A DNA stretch of 64,000 nucleotides from Gigaspora rosea (Eukaryota; Glomeromycota; Glomeromycetes; Diversisporales; Gigasporaceae), in assembly GCA_003550325.1 (NCBI GenBank), contig QKWP01000240.1, positions 148,255-212,254 on the forward strand. The letters run 5' to 3'. Within the stretch, counting starts at the first letter, position 1, and each line of letters opens with the position of its first letter. Both the position numbers and the translations under genes were made by a program. The notes under the pieces are model-generated. The model was given only the letters and a program-made list of their open reading frames with translations, did no database searches and was not told the DNA's origin. Below, one piece after another: positions 33,109 to 44,330 of this stretch.

Positions 33109-34439
33109 CCACATTTTACTACTGAATATCTCTATCATTGATTTAGTGAATTCATTAATTCCTTTATGAATATCATATGTAGTTTTCATAATTGTTGAAT
33201 ACTCGTGCAGTCTCTAATATGTATATGTATTATTCGGAAAAAATTTTTGAATAACGGTAAATTGGTTCAACCGGGCAAATGAATAGTGCCGATTCGCTGC
33301 ACGTGTCAGCCAATCATTTGCCGGTTAAGCCAAATAACCGAAATTTGCCTAATAATGGTGTTATCCGACAATTGAGTTTTAATTCGAGTAAACGTAATTA
33401 TTTCGTAACAAATGAAAAAATAACATAAAAGTTTGCCAGATAATATTTATTATTGAATAGCGCGTTGCAGAATCACGTGATAATGGACCAATCAAATTAT
33501 AGAAATATAAGCCGATGAAGAAAATCAAAGTGAAAACCTTGAAAAATATAAAAAACGGAAATCCAAAACTACCTTGGGTTATTGATAAGAAATGTCGGGA
33601 CAACAATTTGGTTTATAACTTATATAGTGCATCAGATCTGTTCTTGTCTCAGGTCATAACCAAGGCACCACAGATATCAATCATCAGTATACGAATAGAC
33701 ATTGATTTCGAATAACAACAACCATGTACACAAAAGGTTATGAAGAAACGAAGGGATATGCACTTTTTCGAAAATAAAAAGAACTTGAATCGAGTAAAAA
33801 TACCTTTTTATAAATGGCGTAATTATTTCGGCTGATAATGCGTAATTGACCTTGCACATATTTAAGGGTGCTAAGGATTGGCAACTTGATCCATAAAAAA
33901 ACTCATTTTAGAACACAAAAGCAGGATCACCAAGTGTCTTGTAATATATATCAATACATTAACATGTCAAAATATAGAAAAATACGGCTAATTAACACAA
34001 TTTCGCTAAAAAAAGTCATGGTCAATTAAATTGGCTATGCTGCATTTCCGTCGAATCAAGATATTTTAATTGGTTTGCATATTACTTTTAATTAAAACCT
34101 TTGAGTCATTTGTAAAGCACATTAAATAACATATAATATAATTGTACTGCATATAAATATGAGCCAATATTTTTAATTTGATTTAAAATCTCCAAATTGG
34201 TCAATTTAATAAATGCACATTTAAATATCATATAATTGTACTGCATATAATAAGAACCAATATTTTAATTTGATTTAAAATCTCTAAAATTGGTTAAAAA
34301 GTGATAAATAGTAGTAGTTTGATTGGTTTCGGCAGATTGCTATCGTCTTGTTGTCTTAATGAAGTCATGAATCAAATCAAATCAAATCAAAATCGAAAAT
34401 TTTTAATGAATTGTAACAATATTACTTAAATATACAGTA
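33109..34439. other. AT-rich DNA with one shared core
   Basis: At 33515-33715 an open frame includes KLPWVIDKKCRDNNLVY, which corresponds to the core found at 21.4 and 28.1 kb. A less AT-rich block with GCCGATTCGCTGCACGTGTC lies at 33240-33365, with inverted CCGGGCAAATGA/TCATTTGCCGG words. No gene is supported. Confidence 0.4.
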
Positions 34440-35250
34440 AATCAAAATTATTTTTAGGATATCTTTTGATCTTTAACATTTTCAATATTTTCGATTTAGC
34501 CTGATGAATTTACCAAAAGCATTTCATAAGCAAAGTATTGTTGGTAGACGGCCTTAATGCTACATGAGTAACATGAATTGCATACAGCGTTAGAGGTATA
34601 GAAAACTCCTGTAAATAGCATATACTAAAATCAGACGTTTAATGGCCTATTGCGATATTGTGATTATTGTGACATATATGTATAATTGACAAATGCGGAC
34701 GATTATTGTGAGGCGACTAATTAATTTGAATCATTTAACATGCCCAGCTAAAAAAAATTAATAAAATTGATGAAACTAGCAACTGCGGTCTAAAATTTGC
34801 TGTATTTTTGGCGACGGATTTTTTAACTATTTTTAGTAATTTGAATAACAGATAAATTTAATTAGCGATATAGGGGGTTGCAGATAAACAAAAGAATTAT
34901 GATCTACAACATAGTACATGTACGACAGTTTGACATAGGCTTTGTTTTAATTTATCATTTGAATGGCTAAATCTAAAACTTAAACTACACGTGGTTAAGC
35001 AATTAATTATTCTTATGGTTCGTTTAAAAAAATCTTTATAAATTGCTAGTTAGTAAAATTCATAACGTTGACACACTATATGCTGTAAAACTGAGAAATA
35101 ACGCGCGTTATTTTCAATTTTTCAGATTGACTACCACTATGTTATAAATCTGCCGATGTAATATTACGCGCACATTATTATTTCGAGATACCTATGATTA
35201 TTTTTAAAGAACTTCGATTTTCGAAATAATGCCATGGTCGTGTCACTATG
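34440..35250. repeat. dispersed non-coding duplication, copy 2
   Basis: Co-linear partner of 27150-27950 in the same orientation, with many substitutions and small indels. Near its end AAATAACGCGCGTTATTTTC and TATTTCGAGATACCTATGA correspond to AAATAACGCGCATTG and TTATTTCGAGGCACCTATA in copy 1. Confidence 0.6.
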
Positions 35251-35254
35251 GCAT

Positions 35255-36137
35255 GCAACACTCTAATAAATAAAACTAATAGTTGGGTAATATATGCCGA
35301 TCATTATATGTGGGTTTTACTATGACATCCGCAATACATTTTTTAACGTAATTAATAAATCAAATCATATTGTTTTTATATTATATTTTCTTTTTTTTTT
35401 AACTGAAGTTTTAGCATAGCGGGCTTTCTCTGTGATTGGCTAATTTTCGCAGATCATGGTAATGATTCCATCCAATCAAAGACTGTGTATATCATAGTTG
35501 TTATGTGATTGGTTAATTTCTGATGATCTACCCGTGATGATTTAAAAAAAAAATATAAAGAAGTTTATAAACTAATAAATACATGCAAAAGAATTTATTG
35601 CAAATATTTAGCTATAGATAGGTGTATTTATTTTAATAGACCCGAATTCATTAAAAGTCTACGATATATAAGCCAACACTTTAATTTTCGGTTGACAACC
35701 CAAATATACTACAAGAACCAACCAACCTTAAATATTAAACCTAATACGTGGGCGTCTAAATTACCTCTTAATAAAAAATTATTTCGACATTTAGTCTGTC
35801 GAAATCAATTTTCCTTAGTGGCGAAATTAATTTTCTTAATTGTTGAAATTTTTAATGAAATTATTTGAATTCTTTGACAAAATACATTAGATAGTATAGA
35901 TACTTTGTGGAATTCATATAAACAAACTAGCAATGTCGAAATGTTTGGTGAAATTACTTTTTTTAAAAAATAATTTAGAGATCCATGTATAATTAAACCC
36001 AGGATCTTCTGTTATTAAAGTGCTTGGTACCTTTTCAAATCTAACAGTTAAAATAAATTTTTATTTAGATCTAACATAGTAAAGCAGCCGTAGACGACAA
36101 ACATTCCCAGTTACCTTCATTTATTGTACGGTCTTAT
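35255..36137. other. AT-rich intergenic DNA
   Basis: Two similar words (GTGATTGGCTAATTTTC near 35433, GTGATTGGTTAATTTCT near 35505) form an imperfect local duplication. Nothing else is supported. Confidence 0.45.
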
Positions 36138-36999
36138 GTAACAACCCGTGCTTTTTTCACTAATTTCTTGGCACATATTTAAAAAATAACTAAATCGGAA
36201 CACTTTCATATTAAATAAAAATATGAAAATGTCCCGATTTAATTATTTTATTTTTATTATTAAAATGTTTGTCTTCACATTTTAAAATGTTGGTATTCGC
36301 GTCATTATGTCTTTTTTAAACTTTTTATTGGATGTTGTCGGCATTAATTTGTTTCGTTTTTTTAAAAATCGTTTCTATAAATTCTTATTAGATAGAATCG
36401 CATATTATTGAAGTTTTGTTTTTTTTTTTAATTTTTAATTGGACAGGTCATACATTATTAGACCTTCGCTTTCTTTAAAATTCTTTGTTTTTTGTCTTTT
36501 TTTTAAAAAATTATTATTGGACAAGACATGCATTATAAAATTCTTTATTAGACAGATTCGTATTTTTATTAAAATTCTTTTCGGGCGGATTGCACGTTAT
36601 TAAGTTTTGCTTTCTTTAAATTCTAATTATACTGAGTTATATGTTATTTTGTTTTACTTTATATAATTTTCACTGAACAAAATTATGTTATTAAATTTTT
36701 GCTTTCTTTAAAACTTTTGGATAAGGCTATACGTAATTATGTTTTTGCTTTTATATTAGATTTAGTTCTTCGTTTTTTGTTTTAAAAAAAAAATTCTTAT
36801 GAAAGAGAGTTTACATTATTAGGTTTATGCTTGAACTTTGATTTAGTTGTTTGATATTTTGCACGAAAGAATTAATAATTTAAATCATAGATAAATTCTT
36901 TTTTTATTTACGCTGTTATCTAATGCGTGTATTTATATTTCATGACAATAATATTAAAATTTGTTTTTATTGAGGTGAAGGTGACGCACGGGTTGTTAC
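36138..36999. mobile_element. 862-bp TIR element filled with degenerate tandem repeats
   Basis: GTAACAACCCGTGC at the left is exactly inverted at the right (GCACGGGTTGTTAC). The interior is T-rich and made of about nine degenerate units of 60-70 bp with the words TTATTGGACAGATC, CATATTATTAA and TTTGCTTTCTTTAAAATTC. No target duplication is evident. No coding capacity. Confidence 0.6.
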
Positions 37000-37169
37000 G
37001 TTCGACCCGTACAATAACTATAATTTACAGTATAATTTCTCACTGCCCAATAAATGGTCATATAATTTGTCTTCTAAGCAAAGTCGGTGAAGAGTATGAT
37101 TCTTTTTTGATTCTTTTGTATAGTGAGTAGCAACGTTCGTTCAAAGCCAAGAATGAGATATTTTAAAAC

Positions 37170-37400
37170 TTAGATTTGAAGGTTGAAATGCACTGGGCAT
37201 CTTTTCATTATCCTTATTAGAATCGTACTGACCTTTTTAACATTACTCTCATCATGATGACAATATCCAGCATCATGTCTTATGTTAGCTTGCCCATTAT
37301 CGGCAGATTTCTTATAACAATTAAATGCCTTATATTCGTCCTCTTTCCATTTCATAACAATATCATTTTGTATGATCCATCTGCATTATTTGCCTCTGCT
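37170..37400 (-). pseudogene. Sel1-like repeat remnant
   Basis: The minus strand reads MKWKEDEYKAFNCYKKSADN, GQANIRHDAGYCHHDE, matching the Sel1 pattern (KDEYKAF.YYKKSAD.G, LGYCYHDG) seen in the intact repeats at 43.8-44.3 kb. Only one and a half units remain and the frame is broken on both sides. Sel1 repeats are helical hairpins used as protein-interaction scaffolds. Confidence 0.6.
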
Positions 37401-37415
37401 AATTTTTGACGATGT

Positions 37416-37691
37416 TTAAGTCCTTCCTTTCGTCGGACCTCCAGATTTGTTTTTAATTTTCATTCTTCCTTTCATATTCGAATCATTTGGCCACTTAAGC
37501 CAACATTCACTATCTTTTCCCTTCAATTTATCAAGTTTACCATTGACATTCATGTATCTTTTGGCACTATCATCCCTAATATCCATAGGCCTAAGGGAAT
37601 CATATGTATTGATCTCATTTCTCAGATCTGTATCCTTTATCTTTTTTTTATTATAATCTTTCTTCCATTGTATATATTGATTTTTTCTTGT
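37416..37691 (-). pseudogene. unrecognised coding-like exon upstream of the Sel1 remnant
   Basis: A minus-strand frame of 91 sense codons ends in TAA at 37418-37416 and contains IRDDSAKRYMNVNGKLDKLK and SECWLKWPNDSNMKGRMKIK. Composition is polar and protein-like; it begins without Met. Its end lies a few bases from the Sel1 remnant on the same strand, so the two may be parts of one dead gene with a frameshift between. No family recognised. Confidence 0.35.
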
Positions 37692-37699
37692 TTATTGTA

Positions 37700-39306
37700 T
37701 CTGCAAGTTGTACTTGTTAAGAGCAAACTATGGCCAAATATCCTAGGCACCGGCATGTATAATACAAAAATTGTTCACTTGCACATCTTTAGTTCTTTCA
37801 CTACTACATTCATTACTCTCATTATATTTACAACTATTGATACCAGAGAAACATTCTTTCTACTCAGGTATGCATTGTCTTTTCACTGTGTTCGTTTTCT
37901 TATTAAAGTTTCATAAACAACAGTTCTTTCTTCAGCTCAAATTCTAATGAGTAAACCTTCTCTTACCCAGGCCCTTGTACGTGTATTGTGAAGTTTTACA
38001 ATACTCCGCGTACTTGTTGGTTTTTCCTAATCAGACGTGCCCACTTGGCTAGCTCACTTAGACTGACGTATCATACAAGTTCTATCCTCTTCGACACCTT
38101 AATGACGACATCATTATTAATCACGAAGACACAAGACACTTAGTTTATTAACTAGATTGTATTTAGAGGGTATGATCGATCATCATTCTGAAACTGTTGA
38201 TTATTAGCTTACGATCATTTGACCACATACGATCAAATAACCGATTAAAATCCGGTTATGACCGATCAATAACAATAACTGACAAGTTATTTGATTAAAA
38301 CTTACAATATTTTACAATTGACTACTTTATATATGGTGAAAAATTGATAAATTTAATGATCTTTCATATTGTCCTTTGATGATTTTTTCGCCTATTTGGT
38401 GTAACGCAGCCATAACTTGTAACTTTCGTGAGTTCAGATTTTATATCTTATGTAAATTTCCGTTACTGATTTACTTTGAACCTTTCTAATTATGACATTA
38501 CAACAAAAATTTGCTTACATATTGATAGGAAGGCTTTTTATCCAATTAGCCAATCAATTTGGTTCTATTGGCGATCATTTGTGATGTTTTCGAATGTGAT
38601 TTTCAAAATTTAACCAATTAAATAAATAAAGTTTTGTGACAATTCCAGATTTGTGCTACAATTATTTTACTTGAACGAAAATAACTGAACTTGGAAATTC
38701 TAAATCAGTTTTAAATCAGTTTTAAATCAGTTTTTGAAATTTACAGTTTGAGGTAATTTTAAAATTTAGTTGGATTTTTATAATTTATTATAAAAATAAT
38801 ATTTTTTGATATTTTTAATACCTTTTTTTTTTAATATATAGTAGTTAGGCGTATGTTGAACCAAATCAAGAAATTACTACGAAGCACCTCTAAGGCTGAC
38901 AATTACTAATGTAGAAAAACTAACAAATTTAAAGCAAATAATATGAAAAATATTGATCAAGTGAATAGCAAAATTACTGAATTTTAAAAAATAACAAAGA
39001 AAAATGATCGAAAGCTTTAATAATTATGGTATGTTCGAATTGAAATATAGTTTCTTAAAAAATGAGCATATAATATTTAATAGCTGTTTTATTATAACAT
39101 AAGGTAAATGGGGATATTGTGGCCAGGTTAAAGTTTCTACTAATAAAACTTTTTAACGAACATAGTTATATATACAATTTTTATTATTTGAACTATGGTT
39201 AACAAAAAATAAATTACTGTAAAAAAAATCTTTATATCATATATATTTTTAAATATAAATACTGTAATTAGTACACAAATAGAATATAAAAACTAAATTT
39301 TAGAGG
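37700..39306. other. AT-rich intergenic DNA
   Basis: Nothing supported beyond a triple TTTTAAATCAG word near 38705 and a block with CCGATTAAAATCCGGTTATG near 38240. Confidence 0.45.
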
Positions 39307-39314
39307 GGTGGGGG

Positions 39315-39692
39315 TAGAGATGGGCAAATCGTGGTTTTTTCAAAAATCCCGCGCGGGATCGGATTACAAATTTCTGAGATTCTTAATTTTTGTCTAATAA
39401 AAAAAAACCTTGCAGAATGTATTATTAAAAATTAATTTTCTTGTTCAAATTAGTTATTTCTTATAAATCTTATTTATTCTAAATAAAAACGCTTATATGA
39501 ATTTTTGCTTATATATAAAATGGGTAAAATTTACATAAAGAATATTCTTATAATATTTAAGCATACAAGATATGTTAATGCAGGCCAGATATTATGGTAA
39601 TACAGGCCGGATAATTTTATTTTGTGTTCATATTAAAAATCCCGCGCGGGCTCTAAAAAATCCTGCACGGATCACGCGCGTGCCCATCTCTA
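39315..39692. mobile_element. 378-bp hAT MITE with perfect 8-bp duplication
   Basis: TAGAGATGGGCA and TGCCCATCTCTA are the inverted ends; GGTGGGGG flanks both (39307-39314, 39693-39700). Subterminal AATCCCGCGCGGG words occur near both ends. Confidence 0.85.
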
Positions 39693-39719
39693 GGTGGGGG
39701 TATTGTGGCCAATTATTTG

Positions 39720-39835
39720 ACAGTGAATAATTTTTGATCTACTGGTCTGTTTGGGATGATTTTACCACCAAAATGACCGTCTCGGTGAGACAATTTTAAC
39801 AAAGCAAAAATCGTTAAAAATTAAATCATGGGATC
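39720..39835. repeat. single copy of the dispersed module
   Basis: TGATCTACTGGTCTGTTTGG, TTACCACCAAAATGACC, then AATCGTTAAAAATTAAATCA: the same module as at 59.9-60.2 and 61.5-62.2 kb, here not palindromic. Confidence 0.5.
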
Positions 39836-39885
39836 CCGAGAATAGTAAAGGTTTATATGTAAAAATTTGCAGATTTACAAGCATT

Positions 39886-40045
39886 TGTTGATACGTTTAT
39901 CGAGAACCACACTCTGATCTTTTTGACGCTTACTTTAATTGTATTAATTCTGAGGGTGGAAATACACTAGCAAGTGTTCTTTGTAAAAACGTCACCCTAA
40001 TATCATTAAATCTTTCTTTTAATCATATCAATAATAAAGTTGAAT
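39886..40045 (+). pseudogene. leucine-rich repeat fragment, unit 1
   Basis: Across two frameshifts the reading is FVDTFIENHTLIFL, NCINSEGG, TLASVLCKNVTLISLNLSFN. This is the 28-residue ribonuclease-inhibitor-type LRR (LxxLxLxxNxIxxxGAxALAxAL). Only about two units remain. Confidence 0.55.
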
Positions 40046-40135
40046 TTTTTTTTTACAAAATAATATCTAGTTATTTTTTTTACAAAATAATATCTAGGAC
40101 TGTATTTTTTTTGCAAAATAATATCTATTATAATT
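40045..40135. repeat. T-rich tandem repeat, 3 copies
   Basis: Three copies of a unit of about 33 bp ending TACAAAATAATATCTA. The paralogous site at 48243-48432 has about six copies. Confidence 0.7.
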
Positions 40136-40825
40136 CGAGTAAGATGAATATGTAGCACTAAGAAGCTTAAATTTTTACTACGATTGGGTTTTTATTATAT
40201 TATATTTGCTATGTACAACGATACTGTAAGCTAGATCTTTTTTTTTTTTCCAACGCTTGAATGAAGAAATTTATCATACATGTGTATACGTATAACAATA
40301 ATAAATCTTTATACGTACGTACATACAGTAATTATTAAAATGGCATTAATGAATTTATTAATCTGGCCAGAAGGATATGCCTCTAAGACGCAAATATTTT
40401 AAGTGTCACGTACGAACAGCAAATATATAATCTGGTTGTTTAATTATTCATTACCGGATCAATTCCAACATTAACTGATTATCATTACTATTAATGTAAT
40501 ATAATATACGCATTTTCTTCCTGGAATTATTTATATATAAATTATATAATAAACAGTTATTAATAATTAATAGCAATTAAAAAAGCAATAGATTATTTAT
40601 AAGAATTATTAAAAAAAATCTCATTATTTTATAACATAAGCATATATAAAGGAAAATTTTGTAAAAATTTTTTGGTTATAAACTATTTATAAATGAAGTA
40701 AGCAAAGAATCTTAAAAGAAAAAAGTTTATTTTGCTATGAATAAAAGCTGTGATAATTTCTATAAAAATAACAGTTATAAAGCATCTCATTTAATAATGA
40801 TCGTGATGATGCTCAAGCATCACAT

Positions 40826-40926
40826 CTATAGATGCTGGTGAAATTAATTTCACCAATTTCACCAATTCACCAACAATTTCACCAATAGTGGTGAAATCAT
40901 TTCACCACATTTCACCAGCATCTATA
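40826..40926. mobile_element. 101-bp GGTGAAAT palindromic MITE
   Basis: ATAGATGCTGGTGAAAT and ATTTCACCAGCATCTAT are exact inverted ends, flanked by ATCACAT (40819-40825, 40927-40933). The paralogous position in unit 2 (about 49205) is an empty site with a single copy of the target, so the insertion or its loss is younger than the segmental duplication. Confidence 0.75.
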
Positions 40927-40999
40927 ATCACATCAATGACGATATTAATAGAATTAAATGCTTGGGCATATTCTTTTTCTTTGGTTTATGATTTTCACT

Positions 41000-41900
41000 A
41001 TGCAACCCAAAACAACCAAAAACTCTAATAAAAAAATTCTATTCAACTGACTGCCGAAACTTCATCAATTAGAATTTGGAGGTAAATTTGGAAATGATGG
41101 ATATTCAATTATATATTTTGCTACGTGGCAAACAAATACTTAATAACTTTACTGCGCTTTTCAAATTACTGTGATCATATACACATCGGAATCTAGACAA
41201 AATGCATACATGATTGGCTAAAAATTCTTTTTAACCAATTACAGATTTGCATTTTTTTTTCTAGATTTCCGATTTCCGGTGTGATGTATAAAATTACTAT
41301 CACAGTAATTTGAAAAATCGCAGAAATTTTTCCATCATTAATATACTGTATATAATTTTAAAGTTAATTGCATATTCGAATATTGGATCTAGAAATCCCA
41401 CATCGTTCAATTTCATAGAGTATCAAAAGATGAAGAAATGAGCGATTATATATTTTGATTATTCAATGTGCACAAATGGTAATAAAGCAGCATAAATGAA
41501 ATGGAAGCAAAAATTGGAATTGCTATATTGTGATTTTCAATTAATTCATTCGAATGATATTATTCATTATGATTTACATAGTGGAAATATCGATAAATCC
41601 AAAATAATTTACCTAATACTATGTTGGTGATTTAGGATTTGCAACAGTAATGGCATGAGACCAACTATTATTAAAGGCACAATAAGATCCAGAAAAACGA
41701 CCATCAGATCTAGGAATACATCAAGCCATTTTAAATTGCCGAATTTTAAAATCAGATGAAGAAATGGTGATTGAAAATAATAATACTTTAAATAGTTTGG
41801 TTAATAGTACGATTTATTGTAGAAGTTTATTAGTTATATTGACCATCAATCCACAAAAACATACGAAATTGCTTCTGGAAATTAGGTATCAATACTAATA
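41000..41900 (+). pseudogene. protein kinase pseudogene, unit 1
   Basis: The ATG at 41000 begins MQPKTTKNSNKK; a glycine-loop region GKFGNDGYSIIYFAT follows at about 41080. The C-lobe appears after a MITE: WKQKLELLYCDFQLIHSN, IIHYDLHSGNI (catalytic loop with HxD and Asn) at about 41560-41595, then GFATVMA-like residues in another frame (DLGF in place of DFG). Several stops and shifts, plus the MITE at 41153-41322, kill it. Homologous to 49285-50395. Confidence 0.65.
41153..41322. mobile_element. palindromic MITE with TGCG..CAAATTACTGTGAT termini, copy 1
   Basis: TGCGCTTTTCAAATTACTGT and ACAGTAATTTGAAAAATCGCA are inverted, with CGGAAATCTAG-like words mirrored inside. It is present at the same place in both units, so it inserted before the segmental duplication. 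Confidence 0.7.
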
Positions 41901-42234
41901 CAGAAAATATTTTTTTGTCTAATACAGAAAATGTTTTTTTGTCTAATAAGAAAATGTTTTTTGTATGAATATTTTGAGACATTTCACATTTTATTGATTA
42001 TTTTAAACATTATATAAGTTTTATAAAAGGAAAATAACTAGTTAATGTACTTTAACAACAGATTCATTTATGATTCAATCCGTTGAAATTCATACGAGAT
42101 TCGATCCGTCGTGTCTTTTATATTCTAACCATTTTTTTGATACAAAAAAACATGCAAAATTTATTGAATAATTTTTCAGAAATAAATATCTGTTTGAAAT
42201 GTCAAATAAAAGAAAAGAAACTAAATACCAAAAA

Positions 42235-42335
42235 ATCTCGAAATAACGACCTTGGGCGTCATTTCGAGGTTCGGCTCGAATTAAACTTAATTTAGGCCGA
42301 AATTTGAGATATCTCCCCTGTGCGTTATTTATTTT
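42235..42335. repeat. AATAACG hairpin block, unit 1
   Basis: CGAAATAACG and CGTCATTTCG flank ACCTTGGG (imperfect hairpin), followed by CGAATTAAACTTAATTTAGG and TGCGTTATT. Duplicated at 50724-50815, where the hairpin is perfect. Confidence 0.55.
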
Positions 42336-42645
42336 TTTATGCGAATAGAGTTCGCAACTTGATTTTATACACAAATCGGTAAAATACAAATAATCTTATC
42401 ATAAAATGTTAATATAACAAAATACATGAAATGTCAGAAATATTTGATTAGCTAGTTGACGAATCTAAATTATGGAAATTTTGGAAATTTGCTTAGCAAA
42501 AATAATATCGCTTGGATTTTGGATTCGAAATATTTTGGTTTAATCCGAAACATGACTTATTTAAAATCATAATCTTACATACACATAACATCATATTTAA
42601 AAATAACGTATATTAAATTTAAATAAAAATTCTTAGTATATAAAA

Positions 42646-44306
42646 TTAAAAATCATCAGAAATTTCTACATCCATTTTTTGGCTTATTTCTTGACTTATT
42701 CTCACTTGTTTTATTTGTTCTAGCATTTTTGTAATTTCACGAGTATTGATTGGCTTACTTGTGTACATATGATCAGGATGTTGTTGATTAATAATTGGTA
42801 AGTGTTTGATGATTTCGTCTGATTTTAAAAATTGCATCTTAATTTCGTCTATATATTCTGAATTATTATAACTTTCGATCCAATTCTCAATTTTATTCAA
42901 GACAAACATAGCATTAGGTCGTTTTTCAGGATCTATGTTTATACATTGTTTAACTAATTCAATATAACAATTAGGTGTTCCAGGTGAAAATTTAAGAAAT
43001 TCAAGACACAATTCATGACAAATTTTTATTGCAAGCTCACGATTGAATTGATGACCATCAAAAGGTCTTGTCCAGTTGATATTTCCCACAGAATTATTCC
43101 GAGACTGTATATATCTGCAGCTTGTGTGAATGGGTTTTCTTGCAGAACCTCAGGTGCAACGAAAGGTAACACTCCGAAGATTTTTCCCCTTCCATCTTTT
43201 ATTAAGGATGTTAAACCTAAATCCGCGATATATGCATTATCTACATAATCCTGTAAGATATTACCACTATGCAAATTTTTATGAGCGTATCTTGCAGAAT
43301 GTATTGCTGTGAGATCATAGACTATGCAATGTATCAGTTTTAGTTTTTTCTCCCAATTCATTTGAGTTACAGAATTAAGATTTTTTCGTAATGAACCCAT
43401 TAGTGCATACTCTAAAATCAGAATATGATTTCCGTTTTCGTTTTTTGAAATACCATAACACCTCAAGAATGATGGATTATCAGCTCCGATTTCCATGTAT
43501 GCCCTTAATTCATTTAAATATTCATCGCTATCAAATTCTTTTAAAGCAACAGTAAATTCAGGAGTGCTACCATTTTTTATTTTTGGTTTAAATTCTGCTT
43601 TAGAAATTTTTCCAAATCCTCCTTTTCCAACTTCTTTAATAAATTTAAGATTTTCATATGGAATCCATGATAATTGGTATTTATTATTATCTAGCATTTT
43701 TTTAACGTCATTTATAATTTCGTTATTTATTATGAATTCATAATATTTTTTGAACCAATAATTAGCCTTTTGTATATCTCTTTTAATTCCTTTACCGTTT
43801 CGATAACAAAAACCAGTCATAAATGTTCCATCGAAAAGACCTAATTCTGCAGATTTTTGATAATAAATGAATGCCTTATGTTCATCTTTTTCAACTCCAT
43901 CTCCATTATAGTAAGAATTACCAACATTAAAAGTTCCTTTAGCGTCTCCCATCTCTGCAGATTTTTGATAATAAATAAATGCCTTATGTTCATCTTTTTC
44001 AACTCCATCTCCATTTCGATAACAATGTCCAACATTAAATATTTCACTAACATTACCCATCTCTGCAGATTTTTGATAATAAATGAATGCCTTACGTTCA
44101 TCTTTTTCAACACCAATTCCATCATCATAACACACGCCAAGCATAAATATTTCTTTAAAATTACCCATCTCTGCAGATTTTTGATAATAAATGAATACCT
44201 TACGTTCATCTTTTTCAACCCCTATACCATGATGATAATTGTTTCCAAGGATATAAGGGTCTAAATTATTTGATTCTTTATGATGAATCGAATTAATATG
44301 ATCCAT
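42646..44306 (-). pseudogene. Sel1-repeat protein kinase, one-base frameshift
   Basis: The ATG at 44306 opens 426 codons to 43026. A single-base deletion near 43067 (GGTCTTG, against GGTCTTTG in the copy at 51.5 kb) shifts the frame, and the last 140 or so codons continue in the frame ending at 42646. Residues 17-190 are about five Sel1 units of 36 residues with YYQKSAEMG, nearly identical at DNA level. The kinase domain follows: glycine loop GKGGFGKIS (about 227), VALKEF lysine, ADLGL in place of DFG, APEV, DIYSLGIILWE. The catalytic loop reads HKNLHSGN, with Asn (codon 43277-43275) for the usual Asp. Family role: TKL-like signalling kinase in the cytosol. The frameshift could be a sequencing error, but the Asp loss points to decay or a pseudokinase. 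Confidence 0.85.
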
Positions 44307-44330
44307 TTTACTTTTAAATATGAAAAAAGC

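Larger units (their letters stand above)
39880..44330. repeat. tandem segmental duplication, unit 1
   Basis: Co-linear with 48080-52098 over an LRR fragment, a T-rich tandem repeat, a kinase pseudogene (plus strand), a palindromic MITE and a kinase gene (minus strand). Nucleotide identity is high in the minus-strand kinase and lower elsewhere. This unit retains the Sel1-coding half that unit 2 lacks. Confidence 0.85.

Noticed and set aside
36138-36999. CRISPR-like array
   Set aside because: The units are degenerate and contiguous without unique spacers, and the context is eukaryotic.
43857-44264. Plus-strand 135-codon frame with repeated hydrophobic units
   Set aside because: Shadow of the Sel1 repeats coded on the minus strand.
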